Positions 12,097-23,216 of a stretch of 64,000 nucleotides of DNA are shown in pieces. Source of the stretch: Haliclystus octoradiatus. Lineage: Eukaryota; Cnidaria; Staurozoa; Stauromedusae; Haliclystidae. Every line of letters begins with the position of its first letter. The stretch's first letter is position 1. Location: positions 7,274,243 through 7,338,242 of the forward strand of contig OU744449.1 of NCBI GenBank assembly GCA_916610825.1, in the 5' to 3' direction. The position numbers and the translations under genes are program-made. The notes under the pieces are model-generated. The model was not told where the DNA came from, did no database searches, and saw only the letters and a list, made by a program, of their open reading frames with translations.

Positions 12097-15013
12097 TTAA
12101 CATGATTCAAGGGCAAATAAAGAAGCGCAGGTTTCACCGAAATTGTTCCAATCTCCATCGGACATACGTGCCTCTTCGAACCAAATACGATAGGTTGCTC
12201 CTGTTTCCAGACGAACAATACTCGCTGATATAACAATTTTCGAATATTGACCGTTACCGTCGTACGAGATAAACTTGGAAATCACGTTGTCTGAGTCATC
12301 TGTTAATTCCACCATTATTCTCTGATATCCACTAGCCAAACAACCAAATGCTACTGCAGATTTTAAAGGCGTGCATCTTACGCCACCAGAATAATATTGA
12401 AGCTGAACCTTGGCAAACATTGAGCTGTGGTTGAACAAAAATGATCCATAGCTTGATTCACCCTTTGCTTTAAAGCAAACCATAAACTCAGGAACAATCT
12501 TCTCTAGATTTAGGAAGAAATAAATAATTAAAATTATTAATACTGTACTTTATATAACACAACTAGTTGCACACAATGTACAACCAAAACTTGTTGGCGC
12601 AAGATAGAGCTTTGTATGAGCTCTGTTATGATTTAGTAGAGCAAACCATTGATAAAAATGACAAGAAATAAACAGATTTTTGGATTTTAAAGCTCCCATT
12701 ATCAGTACCGCAAGTGCTGAAATTAGTAAAAAGTTAAAAAAAATTGACCCCTGATAAAATGCCTTAGTACCTATGTATATTGCAAATGTGCCTTCCCGAC
12801 AAAAAACGCATAGCAAACACAGGAAAGAAAATGAAGTTTTTCTCGAGCGTGTGTTGGCGACAATTGTAGGATTAAGGTTTATTCTTTTCTATTATCAAGC
12901 TAACAATAAATGTTAGTTTTAGGGTTAGCGAGTTTGATTACCGTATTACATCATTAGCCTGTAAGTTCAAAATATTAAAACATTTTTCCCGTTCTCAGGA
13001 AATTGTGCTGAAAACTAGAAAAACAGGCAGATGATTGAGTAAAATATTCTTTGGAGAATCGGCATTTTGCAAGTTTACATAATATATTTAATAACCTTCT
13101 AAATTTGGCAGCACATATGTGCAGCTACCATACCTTTATCTTGACGAATCTAGAATAAAAGAAATTAAGTAGTTATAGGAATGTAATTGATGGAATAAAT
13201 TTATAACAACATGAAATATCATTCTATATTATTATTATACAAAATCATCGAGGGATTTCTATAAATTTGATTGGTCAATCGAGCCCATTCATACAGCATT
13301 CAAAGAATGTAGAAAACTAAAAATAGCTTATCAAGACGTTATAAGAGTGGCAGGCAACTAACATTTTTCTTTATATTCAAAATGCTCGTTCATCAGCCTC
13401 TTTCCAAAGAACTTGCCTATTTTAGGCACATCAAATGGCGGTGGTGGCTCGTCCACATGGGCACGTGGGGCAGTGCCCTCCCGTCATTTCAAATAATTAT
13501 TAATAAACAGCATGATTTTAATGACATAAAGCATTGACGCAAACAGCATTCTTTCAGAGCACATCTTATTTTGCAGGTGCCGAGAAAGGCAGAGGAAGCT
13601 ATTGACCACAAATAACAATTGTGTTACTCAACTAGATGTTTATGCGCAGGCGCTAATAGGGCATAATTAAACGCTATTGTGGGCAGACATGACGCTTGTC
13701 CATAAGCTTTCAAGCAAAGCCGCTGTGACAATAAGATCGGGTAACTTACAAACTAGACAATGAAGTGTATATCCCGGATATTGGGAGATTGCTTCTTTAG
13801 AAAGAGAAAAATTTTCTATTAGTACATGTTCTTCTTGTATTTTTACTTTGCGCAAGCATTTCCCCCTCAAAAATGCAATCAAAGTTACGTTTTTGTGTCT
13901 CACTCTTTTACCTCGAACAGGAACCCACATATTTTCCACAAGAGAGTTTACACCGGAAAAATCACTAAACATTTTACTTATTTGTCTCTAAATAAAAAAC
14001 CGCTAAACCAAATGACAATCTGCTTTCGGAATGAAATTTTCAACGTTCAGCTGAAGATTTAGAGCTATATTTGATCAATATTCAAGATCCAGGTAAAGAG
14101 ATATAAGCCTCTAAAGTCAAAAGTTTTTAGTTTTGGATTTTTCTCACTCAAGTGCTCACGCGATTAGCACCTCTTTACGACTTCGGCTAAGCAGGTTATC
14201 GCTGCTGGTTATTGAAGGTGTGCTACTATTTTTAATACCCATCAACTATGCCGACTATGCTTAGACGAAGTCGCAAAGAGGTGTTAATCGTGTGAGCACT
14301 TTAGTGAGAAAAATCCAAAACTAAAAACTTTTGACTTTAGAGGCTTATATCTCTTTACCTGGATTTTGAATATTGATCAAATATAGCTCAAAATCTTAAG
14401 CTGAACGTTGAAAATTTCATTCAAATTTCATAATAGAATATTCATGTTACAACAGCAGATCGATGAGGCTTTCTATTCATAGCTGTGTGACAAGGCTTGA
14501 ACAACATTTTTGAGGGAAAATCACCTGATGACACATCCCCTGCCCTCTCTAGCAAAAAAGCCTACGAGCTGCAACTGTCAAATGGATTAATATTAAGGAA
14601 ATAAATGTTCAGATAAAGGAGGCCACTGAAATCAAAATATTTGACAAGTTCTTGATCAGCAAAGTCTATCAAATGAAAAGCTAAACAAAAAGCATAATTA
14701 TAAGCCCAACAAAAGCTTGAGCCATTCTCACCTTTATAAAACTTCCGTTTATTGACTGGACCTGTTGATTGGATAACGATAAAAGAAGGACGCAATTATT
14801 TATTTCTGAAATTCCTTTAAAATTTGCTGCAAGGCATTTAGGATGGACACTGCAAATACTACTGCAATGGAGGATTGAGGCAGCAGTTTTTCGTCCAATG
14901 ACAATTCCAGTCTCTTCCATAACAAATCCTTTGCTATTATCTATATATACTGTGCTCGAATATATTTTTACAATTAGCATCAGAAATATCGAATACGAAA
15001 TATAATAATACAT
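12097..15013 (-). CDS. Secreted protein: PAN/apple-like region plus unnamed Cys domain
   Basis: Two exons join in phase 0: 14732-15013 and 12097-12501, giving 228 residues. I prefer the ATG at 15013 because it has A at -3 and gives a clean signal peptide (MYYYISYSIFLMLIVKIYSS). An in-frame ATG at 15085 would add 24 polar residues. Residues about 25-94 resemble a PAN/apple module, with spaced cysteines in ILHCSSICSVHPKCLAANF and a later NNCVLL. The second exon holds a domain of about 130 residues with five cysteines, starting FMVCFKAKGESSYGSFLFN, with VRCTPLKSAVAFGCLASGYQ in the middle and RIWFEEARMSDGDWNNFGET near the end. From memory this pattern occurs in predicted secreted proteins of marine invertebrates, but I know no name or function for it. 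The intron of 2.2 kb contains a foldback element. Confidence 0.65.
14029..14422. mobile_element. Foldback palindromic element 1
   Basis: A left arm of about 160 bp (from GAATGAAATTTTCAACGTTC) is repeated inverted in the right arm, which ends in the complement of the same words at 14422. The spacer is about 70-80 bp. There is no coding capacity. It lies in the intron of the PAN-like gene, so the transcript could form a long hairpin. Confidence 0.85.
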
Positions 15014-15689
15014 TTTGAACCACAAAAGACGACTTCCTTGTCCTTCATCAGTGCTGATGAATGATATACTAAAATCAAAAAACATTTAGCTTGCAGCTGC
15101 ATTGGATAATCGATAACATCTTTCGTTGCTAGGTGAAATAAATTTTATCTTCATTACACTTCATTAATAGAACTCATATCTTAAAACAGAAACTTTTGAA
15201 TAACAAGTTTTGCTAAGCTCAATACTATGTCACGTGATTGGATAAAATTTGTCGGTGTAAATTTGGCAGCTGGGTTCACCATGTGAAATTTTTAACGTCC
15301 TGTGGCATAATGGCCTGTGTGCAAACTCACTTAACGAAACGGCTGGTCTAAAACCTGGACACAGGTAAAATGGCGGATAAAAAACACACATAAAAATAAA
15401 ATTCCATTGTTCATTCCTATCTCACATTTCTGCTCCCGCGTTTGGTTAACTCGCGTTCAGCGGTAGAAAACAACATCCTAAAGACCTTCCAACTTGAAAT
15501 TTGAAATTTTTTTGAGATTCTTGAAATTCCATATTTTGGGGATAAAATATAGGGGCCGCCCCGAAGGGATGGCCCAATTCTGATAGGTTTGGGGGCATGC
15601 ATTTCGTCATAGATTTAAATTGGCTTGAAACGAATATTTACGATAACATTTTGGATAATGTTGACACTTCAGAAACAACAGCTAGAATA

Positions 15690-16690
15690 AAGCCCGGGCC
15701 AAATGAAGCCAACATTTCACAACATTTGATAAAATTTCGCAACAATGTTGTTAAAATGCTGGCTTCATTTGGCCACCCCAGCCAATATTTTCGCAACATT
15801 TTCACAACATCGATCGCGTTGTTTTGAAAATGTTGTGAAGATATTGTCTGGGGTGGCCAAATGAAGCCAGCATTTTCACAACATTCGGAACCGGAAGAGA
15901 TTTCTGAAAGGGAAAATCATCTTCGGCGTCAATCGATTCAGATTTATATTTATTCAAATCATTCTCGTTCAATAATATCTTTGTTTTTGGTTGTCCGTCC
16001 TTGCTTTACTTTGTGGGCAATTTTAAATTAAACCTCACTACATTTTAATAATCAGTCTCTGCTGAATCGTATGTACTTTCTTTGTCATTTGAAAAAATGT
16101 GTCTTCCATCGCAGAAATATCAAAATCACTTGAGAATTTCGAATAAAGAGCAAAAACTGCTAACAGAAAATATCAAACTTTATTATTTGCATTTTTCGAC
16201 TCTATATGAAATGATAAATCAAAATTTGCATGGCAAGATTTTCGCACCAAACTATTGTCATTACGTGACTAACTAAAAAGCATTACGTAATCATTGACCA
16301 ATAGTAGAGACGTTTTTGGCTGGGGTGGCCAAATGAAGCCAGCATTTTCACAACATCGAAGAGAACAATAGAATGTTGGCAAATATTTTGACTATCTTCA
16401 AAGTGCCACCCAACAAAATCCAACACCAAAATTTGTTGAAATTTGTTGGCTGGGGTGGCCGAATGAAGCCAACATTTTGCCAGCTTTTCACAACATCGAT
16501 CGCGTTGTTGTGAAAATGCTGGCTGGGTTGGCCAAATGAACCCAACATTTTCACAACATTTGATCAAAATTTCATTCAATGCTGTGAGATGTTTTGAAAA
16601 TGCTGGCTGAGGTGGCCAAATGAAGTCAGCAATTTCACAACATCGATGTTAAAAAGTTGGCAAAATGTTGGCTTCATTTGGCCGGGGCTT
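15690..16690. mobile_element. 1-kb TIR element made of repeated palindromic units
   Basis: The ends are inverted copies: AAGCCCGGGCCAAATGAAGC at the left and its near-complement (GCTTCATTTGGCCGGGGCTT) at the right. Inside, the unit GGGTGGCCAAATGAAGCCAG, followed by CATTTTCACAACATCGATCG, recurs in both orientations at about 15745-15890, 16319-16360, 16440-16560 and 16600-16660. Small frames inside it come from the repeats and are not genes. Confidence 0.75.
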
Positions 16691-16789
16691 TTAGCCAACA
16701 GAGTATAAATTAAGATGTTGAACATTAATTAGATTATTAAAGAGTTTATACACAGAAAAAAGGACATTTTCTTAATATTGGATTTCTAC

Positions 16790-16865
16790 GTGAGAGAAAC
16801 CGTGAGACCGTGAGAATCAGTGGAAAAGCGTGAGACTGACGGCAAAGCCGTGAGACTTGGAAATC
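16790..16865. repeat. Short direct repeats of a CGTGAGAC word
   Basis: CGTGAGAC or a close variant occurs several times in about 75 bp. The function is unknown and it may be the edge of a larger interspersed repeat. Confidence 0.4.
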
Positions 16866-17064
16866 CAGTTAATATATTTTTAAACAACGTTAATTAAAAA
16901 CATCAACATTTTAACGTTATAATAATTCAACATTCTAACGTAACAAAAACTGATTATACCAGGGGCCTAGCGCAATTTTATGACGTACAGTAAACGAAGT
17001 GAAATTTTTCCTTCGAAGCATCGCCTTGTTATTGTTGTCGCACAGACAAACGGGTTTAAATATA

Positions 17065-17450
17065 ATAATAACCATTATGACTGGCTTAGCAGTTTAATGT
17101 AATAAATAGCTTCAGAAAACAATACAAACAATAAATATATAATACTGTCTTGTCTAAGCCCCCAAACAAATGATGAATTATATTTTTAATAGTTCTCACG
17201 GTCAAAACACAACAAAAATTATCATCGAAGTTTCACCTTAAATATTGATGTTACATACCGATTAAAATCTTTTATTAACCATTTCAAATGATGAAAAGAA
17301 GAACACAATCATGTCTTCTACCAATGAAGAGATAATCACGATGTAAAATAATCCAGGAGTATTGGAAAAAATTTATTTAATAATGCAATTGTAATCTCGC
17401 TAAGCTGCGAGTACACCAGCATGGCCGCCATCAGAAAATTTTAGCAAAAA
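17065..17450 (+). repeat. Dispersed repeat B, copy 1
   Basis: This aligns over about 380 bp with 36355-36725 on the same strand. Both contain AATAAATAGCTTCAGAAAAC, ACTGTCTTGTCTAAGCCCCC and GTAATCTCGCTAAGCTGCGA. There is no coding capacity. Weak similarity (GCGCAATCG, GCAAAGCAGT) continues rightward in both copies. Confidence 0.8.
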
Positions 17451-18489
17451 TGTCACCTGGATAAAAAAGCCCCTAGCCGTGATTCCAAAGGCAATGCCAG
17501 AACCTGAACAATAACTTATTGAAGTCTAGGCGGATATTGCGCAATCGCTGACGATCGCTGATAGTCTATGTTTTGTTTGCGGGCAAAGCAGTCTGCGATT
17601 CGCTATTGACACAAAAATCGCTGTAGCGGTCACAATAACGGTGGCCATGTGTGAAAACGCAGTCGCAGCAGAATATTTAAGTCGTACCCACAATCACGCT
17701 TTCGTAGCCGTGATTTACCAATTTTTCCCATTATGACTCCATTCCATGTTTCCATTTCGTCGTCATCTGCGCTGCCATCTGCGTAATTAAGGAATCGGGG
17801 TCAATCTGTGGAGTCGTAATTGGATCTCACTTCGTTGTTAAATTTCATTCCGTCATTTGCGTTTCCGACGGTAATTTATTACTAAGAAGAACGTTTTAGA
17901 TAAGATTAATATTTGATTGTTGACAGATTCAGGATTGGTCATTGGTTACTATATTTTTCATTTTCAAATAGATATTTTACTTTTTTTAATGGTATTGAGG
18001 TCTTGATTGTAAAATACTCACGCTTATATGAATACAGAATCAATAGCAATGCTTGCAGTTTATCAATGCCATTGATGTCAGTAATTGAGAAAGATTTATT
18101 ATTATAGGAAATCTCAATGGAAGCTGATAGACAGACTCCAAAAATGTAACCTCAAAATCCATGAGATATTGCGGTGTCATCAACATGCGTTCCTGCGTAC
18201 TTGCGTACTTGCATGCCCCATTGTTTATGTTTTAGAAATCTTAAGTAATTCAGCATCCTTTGAAATCTGTTTCTCGCGGCCGTTGTCACGCCACTCGCTC
18301 GTGATTTCTGTTGTCTACTCTGTGTTTCTCCTCTTATAATTGCCTCGCATATTTATAATCAATGTAATCTGTAATGTCAAATAATATATCTAATGAAGTT
18401 CATCTTGTAGTACATAAAATAGTTAAGTAAAAATTGAAATAGGGGATTTATAATGTATAGTATATTTCATTAATGAAATAAACTGTCTG

Positions 18490-18610
18490 AGGATCGCTAC
18501 CCAGCAGACACACCGACGTTGGAGCAACAATGTTCCAACGTCGGTTGGTTGGCTGAGGTTGGATTGGAATTTCCAACATTGCTCCAACGTTGTTTCCCCA
18601 ACAGAAATCT
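18490..18610. repeat. GTTGG/CAACA self-complementary repeat
   Basis: CGACGTTGGAGCAACAATGT is followed by TCCAACGTCGG and further GTTGG and CCAAC words, so the stretch can fold on itself. It is probably a small palindromic element, similar in style to the one at 15.7-16.7 kb. Confidence 0.5.
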
Positions 18611-18619
18611 AACGGTGCA

Positions 18620-20080
18620 TAAGAATGATTGGATTAATGTATGAATGATTGTATATATACGTCTGAAACTACATTAGTCACAGGAAAATTTGGTAAATGC
18701 AATACATGAATTATTTGTGTCTCACAGCAGCTTCTTGCCTATCATGAACATTTTACATGTCACCGACTAGCGGCTAGTCACACCCTCTTCTGATATCATC
18801 ATTGCAATTTTGTTGCTTCATGTTAACCGATAAATATACTTCCAATCACAACAATTCGAATAGTACAGTACTGTAATCTAACTTACGGATTGCTTTGTTG
18901 AGTCTGTCTTGATGTGCTTAATACGGATCCCCATGAGCAATGTTTAGCTTTTATATATTAAATTATATTTGTAATATTTACATATAAATAATATTATAAT
19001 GGCGATTGACTCAACTAAAAGAATACATATTTCTCTGCAGTTACTAACGTAGTTCTACGCGTATTACGAGCATCACTCAGACAATTTATTTAATCAGTAT
19101 GCATTACAAATACCTCGTTTCCATTTTTTCGTAGCTATTTTATATACTACAAGATGAACCTAATTTCATTAGATATGTTATTTGATATTACAGATTACAT
19201 TGAGTTTACACGTGCGAGACAATAATACAAAGAAAAACTCAAAGAAGACAACAAAATTCTCAAACAAGTGGCGTTGATAACGACCGCGTGAAACAGATTT
19301 CAAAGGAGGGCTGAATTCGCAAGGCGCAGTCACGTTTCCAATGTCAACACACAGCTGGAAGTCTTGGTGAAGCACTAAACACTTCCAGTACAAACCTTTG
19401 CTAATCATAGCACATTCTAATCTCATTTAGACTTCGCTGAAAGTCCAATTCGTATTTTGAGAACGGAATCGCGATATATAAAAATTCAGACATCGGATAA
19501 CAATTTATCGGATACACCATAACACCATTCGAAGTACTGGTATGTTGTTTTCAAACGTTGTCTCGAATATTTTCCTTCGAAATATCTAATAATCTAGGAT
19601 AAGATGATTGATATCAATGATCAGAATGAAAGAGTCCCACTACTGCAAGACTACAATGCCCATTATTTTGAATATGCGTCTGCTGCTTCTATATTTCATG
19701 GATTTTGATTTTGTTTTTCCAAGTCTGTCTGTCAACCTTCGATTACATTTTCCGATAATAACTAAATGTTACTTAATTAATAAACTGCAAACTTTGCCAT
19801 CGTTTTCCATATTCGTATGAGCTCGAATATTTTATAATCCAGACTTCTTAAAAGTCTACTGAATAATCACTGTATTTTCCACAAATTCTCCTGTTAAACT
19901 AAAGCCCTTAAAAATTTGATCTGAACGCACTGACATCTATTCTTTGTGATGTTTTCAATTTGATGCACAGATTGCAGCGCAAATGACGACGGAACGGAAA
20001 CATAGAATGAAATTCAACGACGACACGGAAATCCAACGACGGCACGGACGTTCGGAATTATGACCCTAATTCCGCTTCAT
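18620..20080. other. Intergenic DNA without a recognised gene
   Basis: The open frames here (for example about 19178-19426 and 19608-19820) show no family signature. A short stretch near 19975-20075 with repeated ACGACGG-like words resembles, in inverted form, DNA near 17740-17870 and may be a diverged repeat. Confidence 0.4.
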
Positions 20081-20089
20081 AAGACTGAG

Positions 20090-20710
20090 TGTTGAGGTTT
20101 GGTGTGATTCGCCTGATTGAAAGCATTTCGTGAATTAAGCAGTCTAACTTGTCTTTGCATTTTTTCAAAACTTTAAAATTGTCTTCAGAAACGGATTTTC
20201 CGTGTTATTGATTTACATGTGCGTAAATATCAGACCCTTTTCTCTTGTGCTGGTCAATGCGTTGATGCAAGTGTCGGCAGGTATATCCGACATAATTCGC
20301 TTCACACGAATCAAACTGGAAACTATATACAACACATTGATGAGCCAATGAAGCCGGTTTTTTGTTTACACACATGTAAATCATTTTGTATTTTCCTATT
20401 TGTAAATACTGGCCAAATTTTTTCCCGATTTTTGAACTTAATCAGATAACTGGGCTGATAGAATTAGCAGAAACTTGATCCTTAAAAGGTAGAGCAATGT
20501 TCATGTCAACATGATTCTTGGTTGCATTAGGCAAATCAGGCCTACACTCTGTCCGAGTCTTTTTTAATCTAGAAATATAAAAAATAATAATTGATAAAGG
20601 GTATGATTTTAAATGTAAAAAGATTTTACTCAATCTTCTCCATTCCGATTGAAAATATTCCTCATTTGATGATAAACAGGAGGTCCGATTTAACATAGTT
20701 TGGACTAGGG
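20090..20710 (-). mobile_element. Penelope-like element 3' fragment, copy 2
   Basis: This aligns with 1130-1790. The minus strand encodes TRTECRPDLPNATKNHVDMN followed by IALPFKDQVSANSI, the conserved segment just before the Penelope endonuclease. Decayed GIY-YIG sequence around 20200-20380 follows, including the words for SDIPADTCINAL. The element is broken by stops and has no reverse transcriptase core. Confidence 0.72.
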
Positions 20711-20714
20711 CCTT

Positions 20715-20870
20715 GGGAAAAGGGAAAAAAAAATGAAAAAGATGAAAAAAATGAAAAAACTGAAAAAATGAAGAAAATAAAATAAAAACAAATAAAAAGA
20801 ATGAAAAAAATAGAATAAAATGTAGAAAAAAAATAACAAAAAATAACATAAAATAAGGTATAATATCTTT
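20715..20870. repeat. A-rich low-complexity tract between two retroelements
   Basis: GAAAAA and GAATAAAA words repeat with drift. The tract joins the Penelope fragment on the left to a LINE fragment on the right, and one open frame (20442-21206) runs through all three, giving a chimeric translation. Confidence 0.8.
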
Positions 20871-20879
20871 AGTAACCCA

Positions 20880-22440
20880 TGGATTCCATATTGGAGACGA
20901 TGATTCTAGTATAGGACGTACATAAACTTTGAATGCTCGAATATATAAATCAATTTGTTTAGAGAGTAAGCAGTTAAATATAAAATATAATCTGGACTTT
21001 GCTCTAGCAGCTATCATTGAACAGTGCTTCGATGACTTCAGATCAGGATTTAGTATGATTGCTAGGTCACGAACACGTTCAACACTATCAAGATCATTGT
21101 TATCAATTGGATAAGATATTTGCGATACCTTGAGATTCCCTGTAGAGAAGGAGGAACATTTCTCATGAGCGATGCGAAGCTGCCAATTCTTCGCCCAACT
21201 GTTCAAGCTATGTCAAGTGCTCTGTAGACTATTGCAAGTTAATTCACTACGAGGAGGGACACCGCTAATTACACATTTTGAGAAGGATAATACATTACCA
21301 ATTGATATGACTTGTGTGCGATTTAGTAAAAACGATGATATCTAATCAAGAAGTTCAAATTTAATGCCATAAGCTAATTGATTTGCTAAAATCGACATAA
21401 GCGCCGTCGATTCTCAGACGGTTATCAGATACAATACTCCAGTGGTGTAGGTTTTCCAGTAATTGTGTACAAGTTTACCATCTTGATAAGAATCGATGTT
21501 GTTCTGAAGATATCAAATTGTGTTGCAGTAGATATGATAACATTTCAGTCTTCATGATGGATTCCATAACTTTACATAATATGCATGTCAACGATATTGG
21601 CCGATTGTTTTTTGCCGGAGAAGATTTACCCTTCTTGAAGATTGGTACAACAATTACAGTTTTCCATATTTTTGATAAATAGCCCGCTAACAACAATGAT
21701 TCAAACAGTAGAGAAAGAGGGTGGGCTAATTCATCAGCAAGCGATTTCATAAACAGTTCTGGGTAGCCGTCAGGAGTTCTTGATGCTTTGTTTGGTAAAT
21801 TCATTCAAGATTTGTGAACGTCACCGAAGGAATTTTACAAAACTGAGCATTATATTTACATCCACTTGATCCAAAAGGGTGTGTTGGGCGTTGTCATCTT
21901 CAGTAAATATGTTAGTGAAATAGCCGTTGATTATATTGGCTTTTTCTTGATCATCAGTACAAATATATCCATCAGAAGTTTGGATTGGTGCCGGAATCGA
22001 TGGTTTGGAATGCATTTTGTGATTTAGAAACGAATAGAAGCTCGATAGAGAAGCATCATCTATAACTTTTTTTTCTTGGATATCAAAGATGACTTAACAG
22101 CTAACTCGTAGTCATGTGACAATTTTTTAAATATACTTTTTTGTTCTGGAGAAGACTTACTATTTCTGAATGCAGTTCTTTTTTAATGTCAATGTTCGTA
22201 TTGTCTTTGACTGCTTGCATATTCATGTACGTATCTTTTGCTTAGGGACATGATGTGATATGCAGCGATCTAAAATATTGCATTTAGCACACCAAAAACG
22301 TTCAACAACTTCTTCGCAATCTTTGAATGAGGAAACACAATCAATCTGAGAGAGTTCTATGGTTATTTCTGAGTAACCAGCCTTGCAAAAATTCAAACCA
22401 TTGATATTGCTGAGCGTAAAGTTATCAATTATAACTATGG
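20880..22440 (-). mobile_element. Degenerate LINE open reading frame (CR1/Jockey-like)
   Basis: Separate minus-strand frames carry parts of one reverse transcriptase. Frame 21475-21804 has the finger region (SRTPDGYPELFMKSLADELA, then IWKTVIVVPIFKKGKSSPAK and RPISLTCILCKVMES). The part from about 20880 to 21206 has the thumb and connection (WQLRIAHEKCSSFSTGN, then SRLYFIFNCLLSKQIDLYIR and RPILESSSPIWNPW). Frame 21821-22015 and decayed DNA to about 22440 match the linker between endonuclease and RT. The catalytic core with the DD pair is damaged or missing near 21210-21470. It is a relative of the LINE at 38-39.4 kb. Confidence 0.75.
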
Positions 22441-22544
22441 GAAAATGTCAATTTCAAAAGGGAAAATGAAAATTGAATTCTGCAAGCAGCTCATTGCACT
22501 GTTTATTACGATTCAAAACATTTCGAGTTTGCATGCAGGCTAGT

Positions 22545-22911
22545 CTGCTTCACAGACAGCAATTCATCAATGAAATAATAGTTTTGTGAATCAATATTCT
22601 TGTTGTGTATATATCATAGCAATATAGCAATGTAACATATAGCAAACTATGATATGCAATTCAATTGTAAAATGTAACTACAATCAGACACTGACAGTTT
22701 ATAATTCTATATAGTGAGAAATACTGACACTAAATGATGATGAAGCAAGTTAATTTCATAACGTAAGAGAGGTTACAATGTTCGGGGGCTTGGAGAATAA
22801 GCGACTGAGTAAAACATGCTTGGTGTGACGTAATAATAGATTGCCGAGAAGAACGAATTGCCAGGTGGAATTACACGCGTCTGTGCAGAACAACTGTTGT
22901 GACGTAATAAT
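22545..22911 (-). repeat. Dispersed repeat A, copy 2, left part
   Basis: This is the left half of a repeat interrupted by the gypsy element. The right end carries the ATAAT target duplication (22907-22911). Reverse-complemented, it continues from 27175-27490 and aligns with 3770-4045. Confidence 0.7.
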
Positions 22912-23089
22912 TGTTATGTGTTGTATTATAACGAAAGAATAAAGGGAAAGGCAATAACTCATAAAAAACGTCCGTGACATTCAAAACTCAACTCAAGACT
23001 GTTTATGTAATCGGATTAAGGAATCTGTAATATTATATCTATGTAATTAGCTAGACTGAAACGCAATGATGTCATATTATCATATATCA
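22912..23089 (-). repeat. 3' LTR of gypsy element 1
   Basis: 178 bp, identical by eye to 26997-27174. In element orientation it begins TGATATATG and ends CATAACA. The flanking base on the outside belongs to the ATAAT duplication. Confidence 0.93.
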
Positions 23090-23216
23090 TTACCCCTTCG
23101 TTAATTAGTTATGCTGCAAATGGGTATCAATCTGAAATCTCTAAATGCTATTTATTCTTGTTAATTAATTATGTTTTAACGTAATGTCAAATACTAATAG
23201 ATTTCTAGTTAATGCT

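Noticed and set aside
13667..13972. A 101-codon minus frame in the PAN-like gene intron
   Set aside because: It has no domain signature or splice logic, and the flanking exons join in phase without it.
15690..16690. CRISPR-like array because of regularly recurring palindromic units
   Set aside because: Units occur in both orientations with irregular spacing inside a TIR element, in an animal genome.
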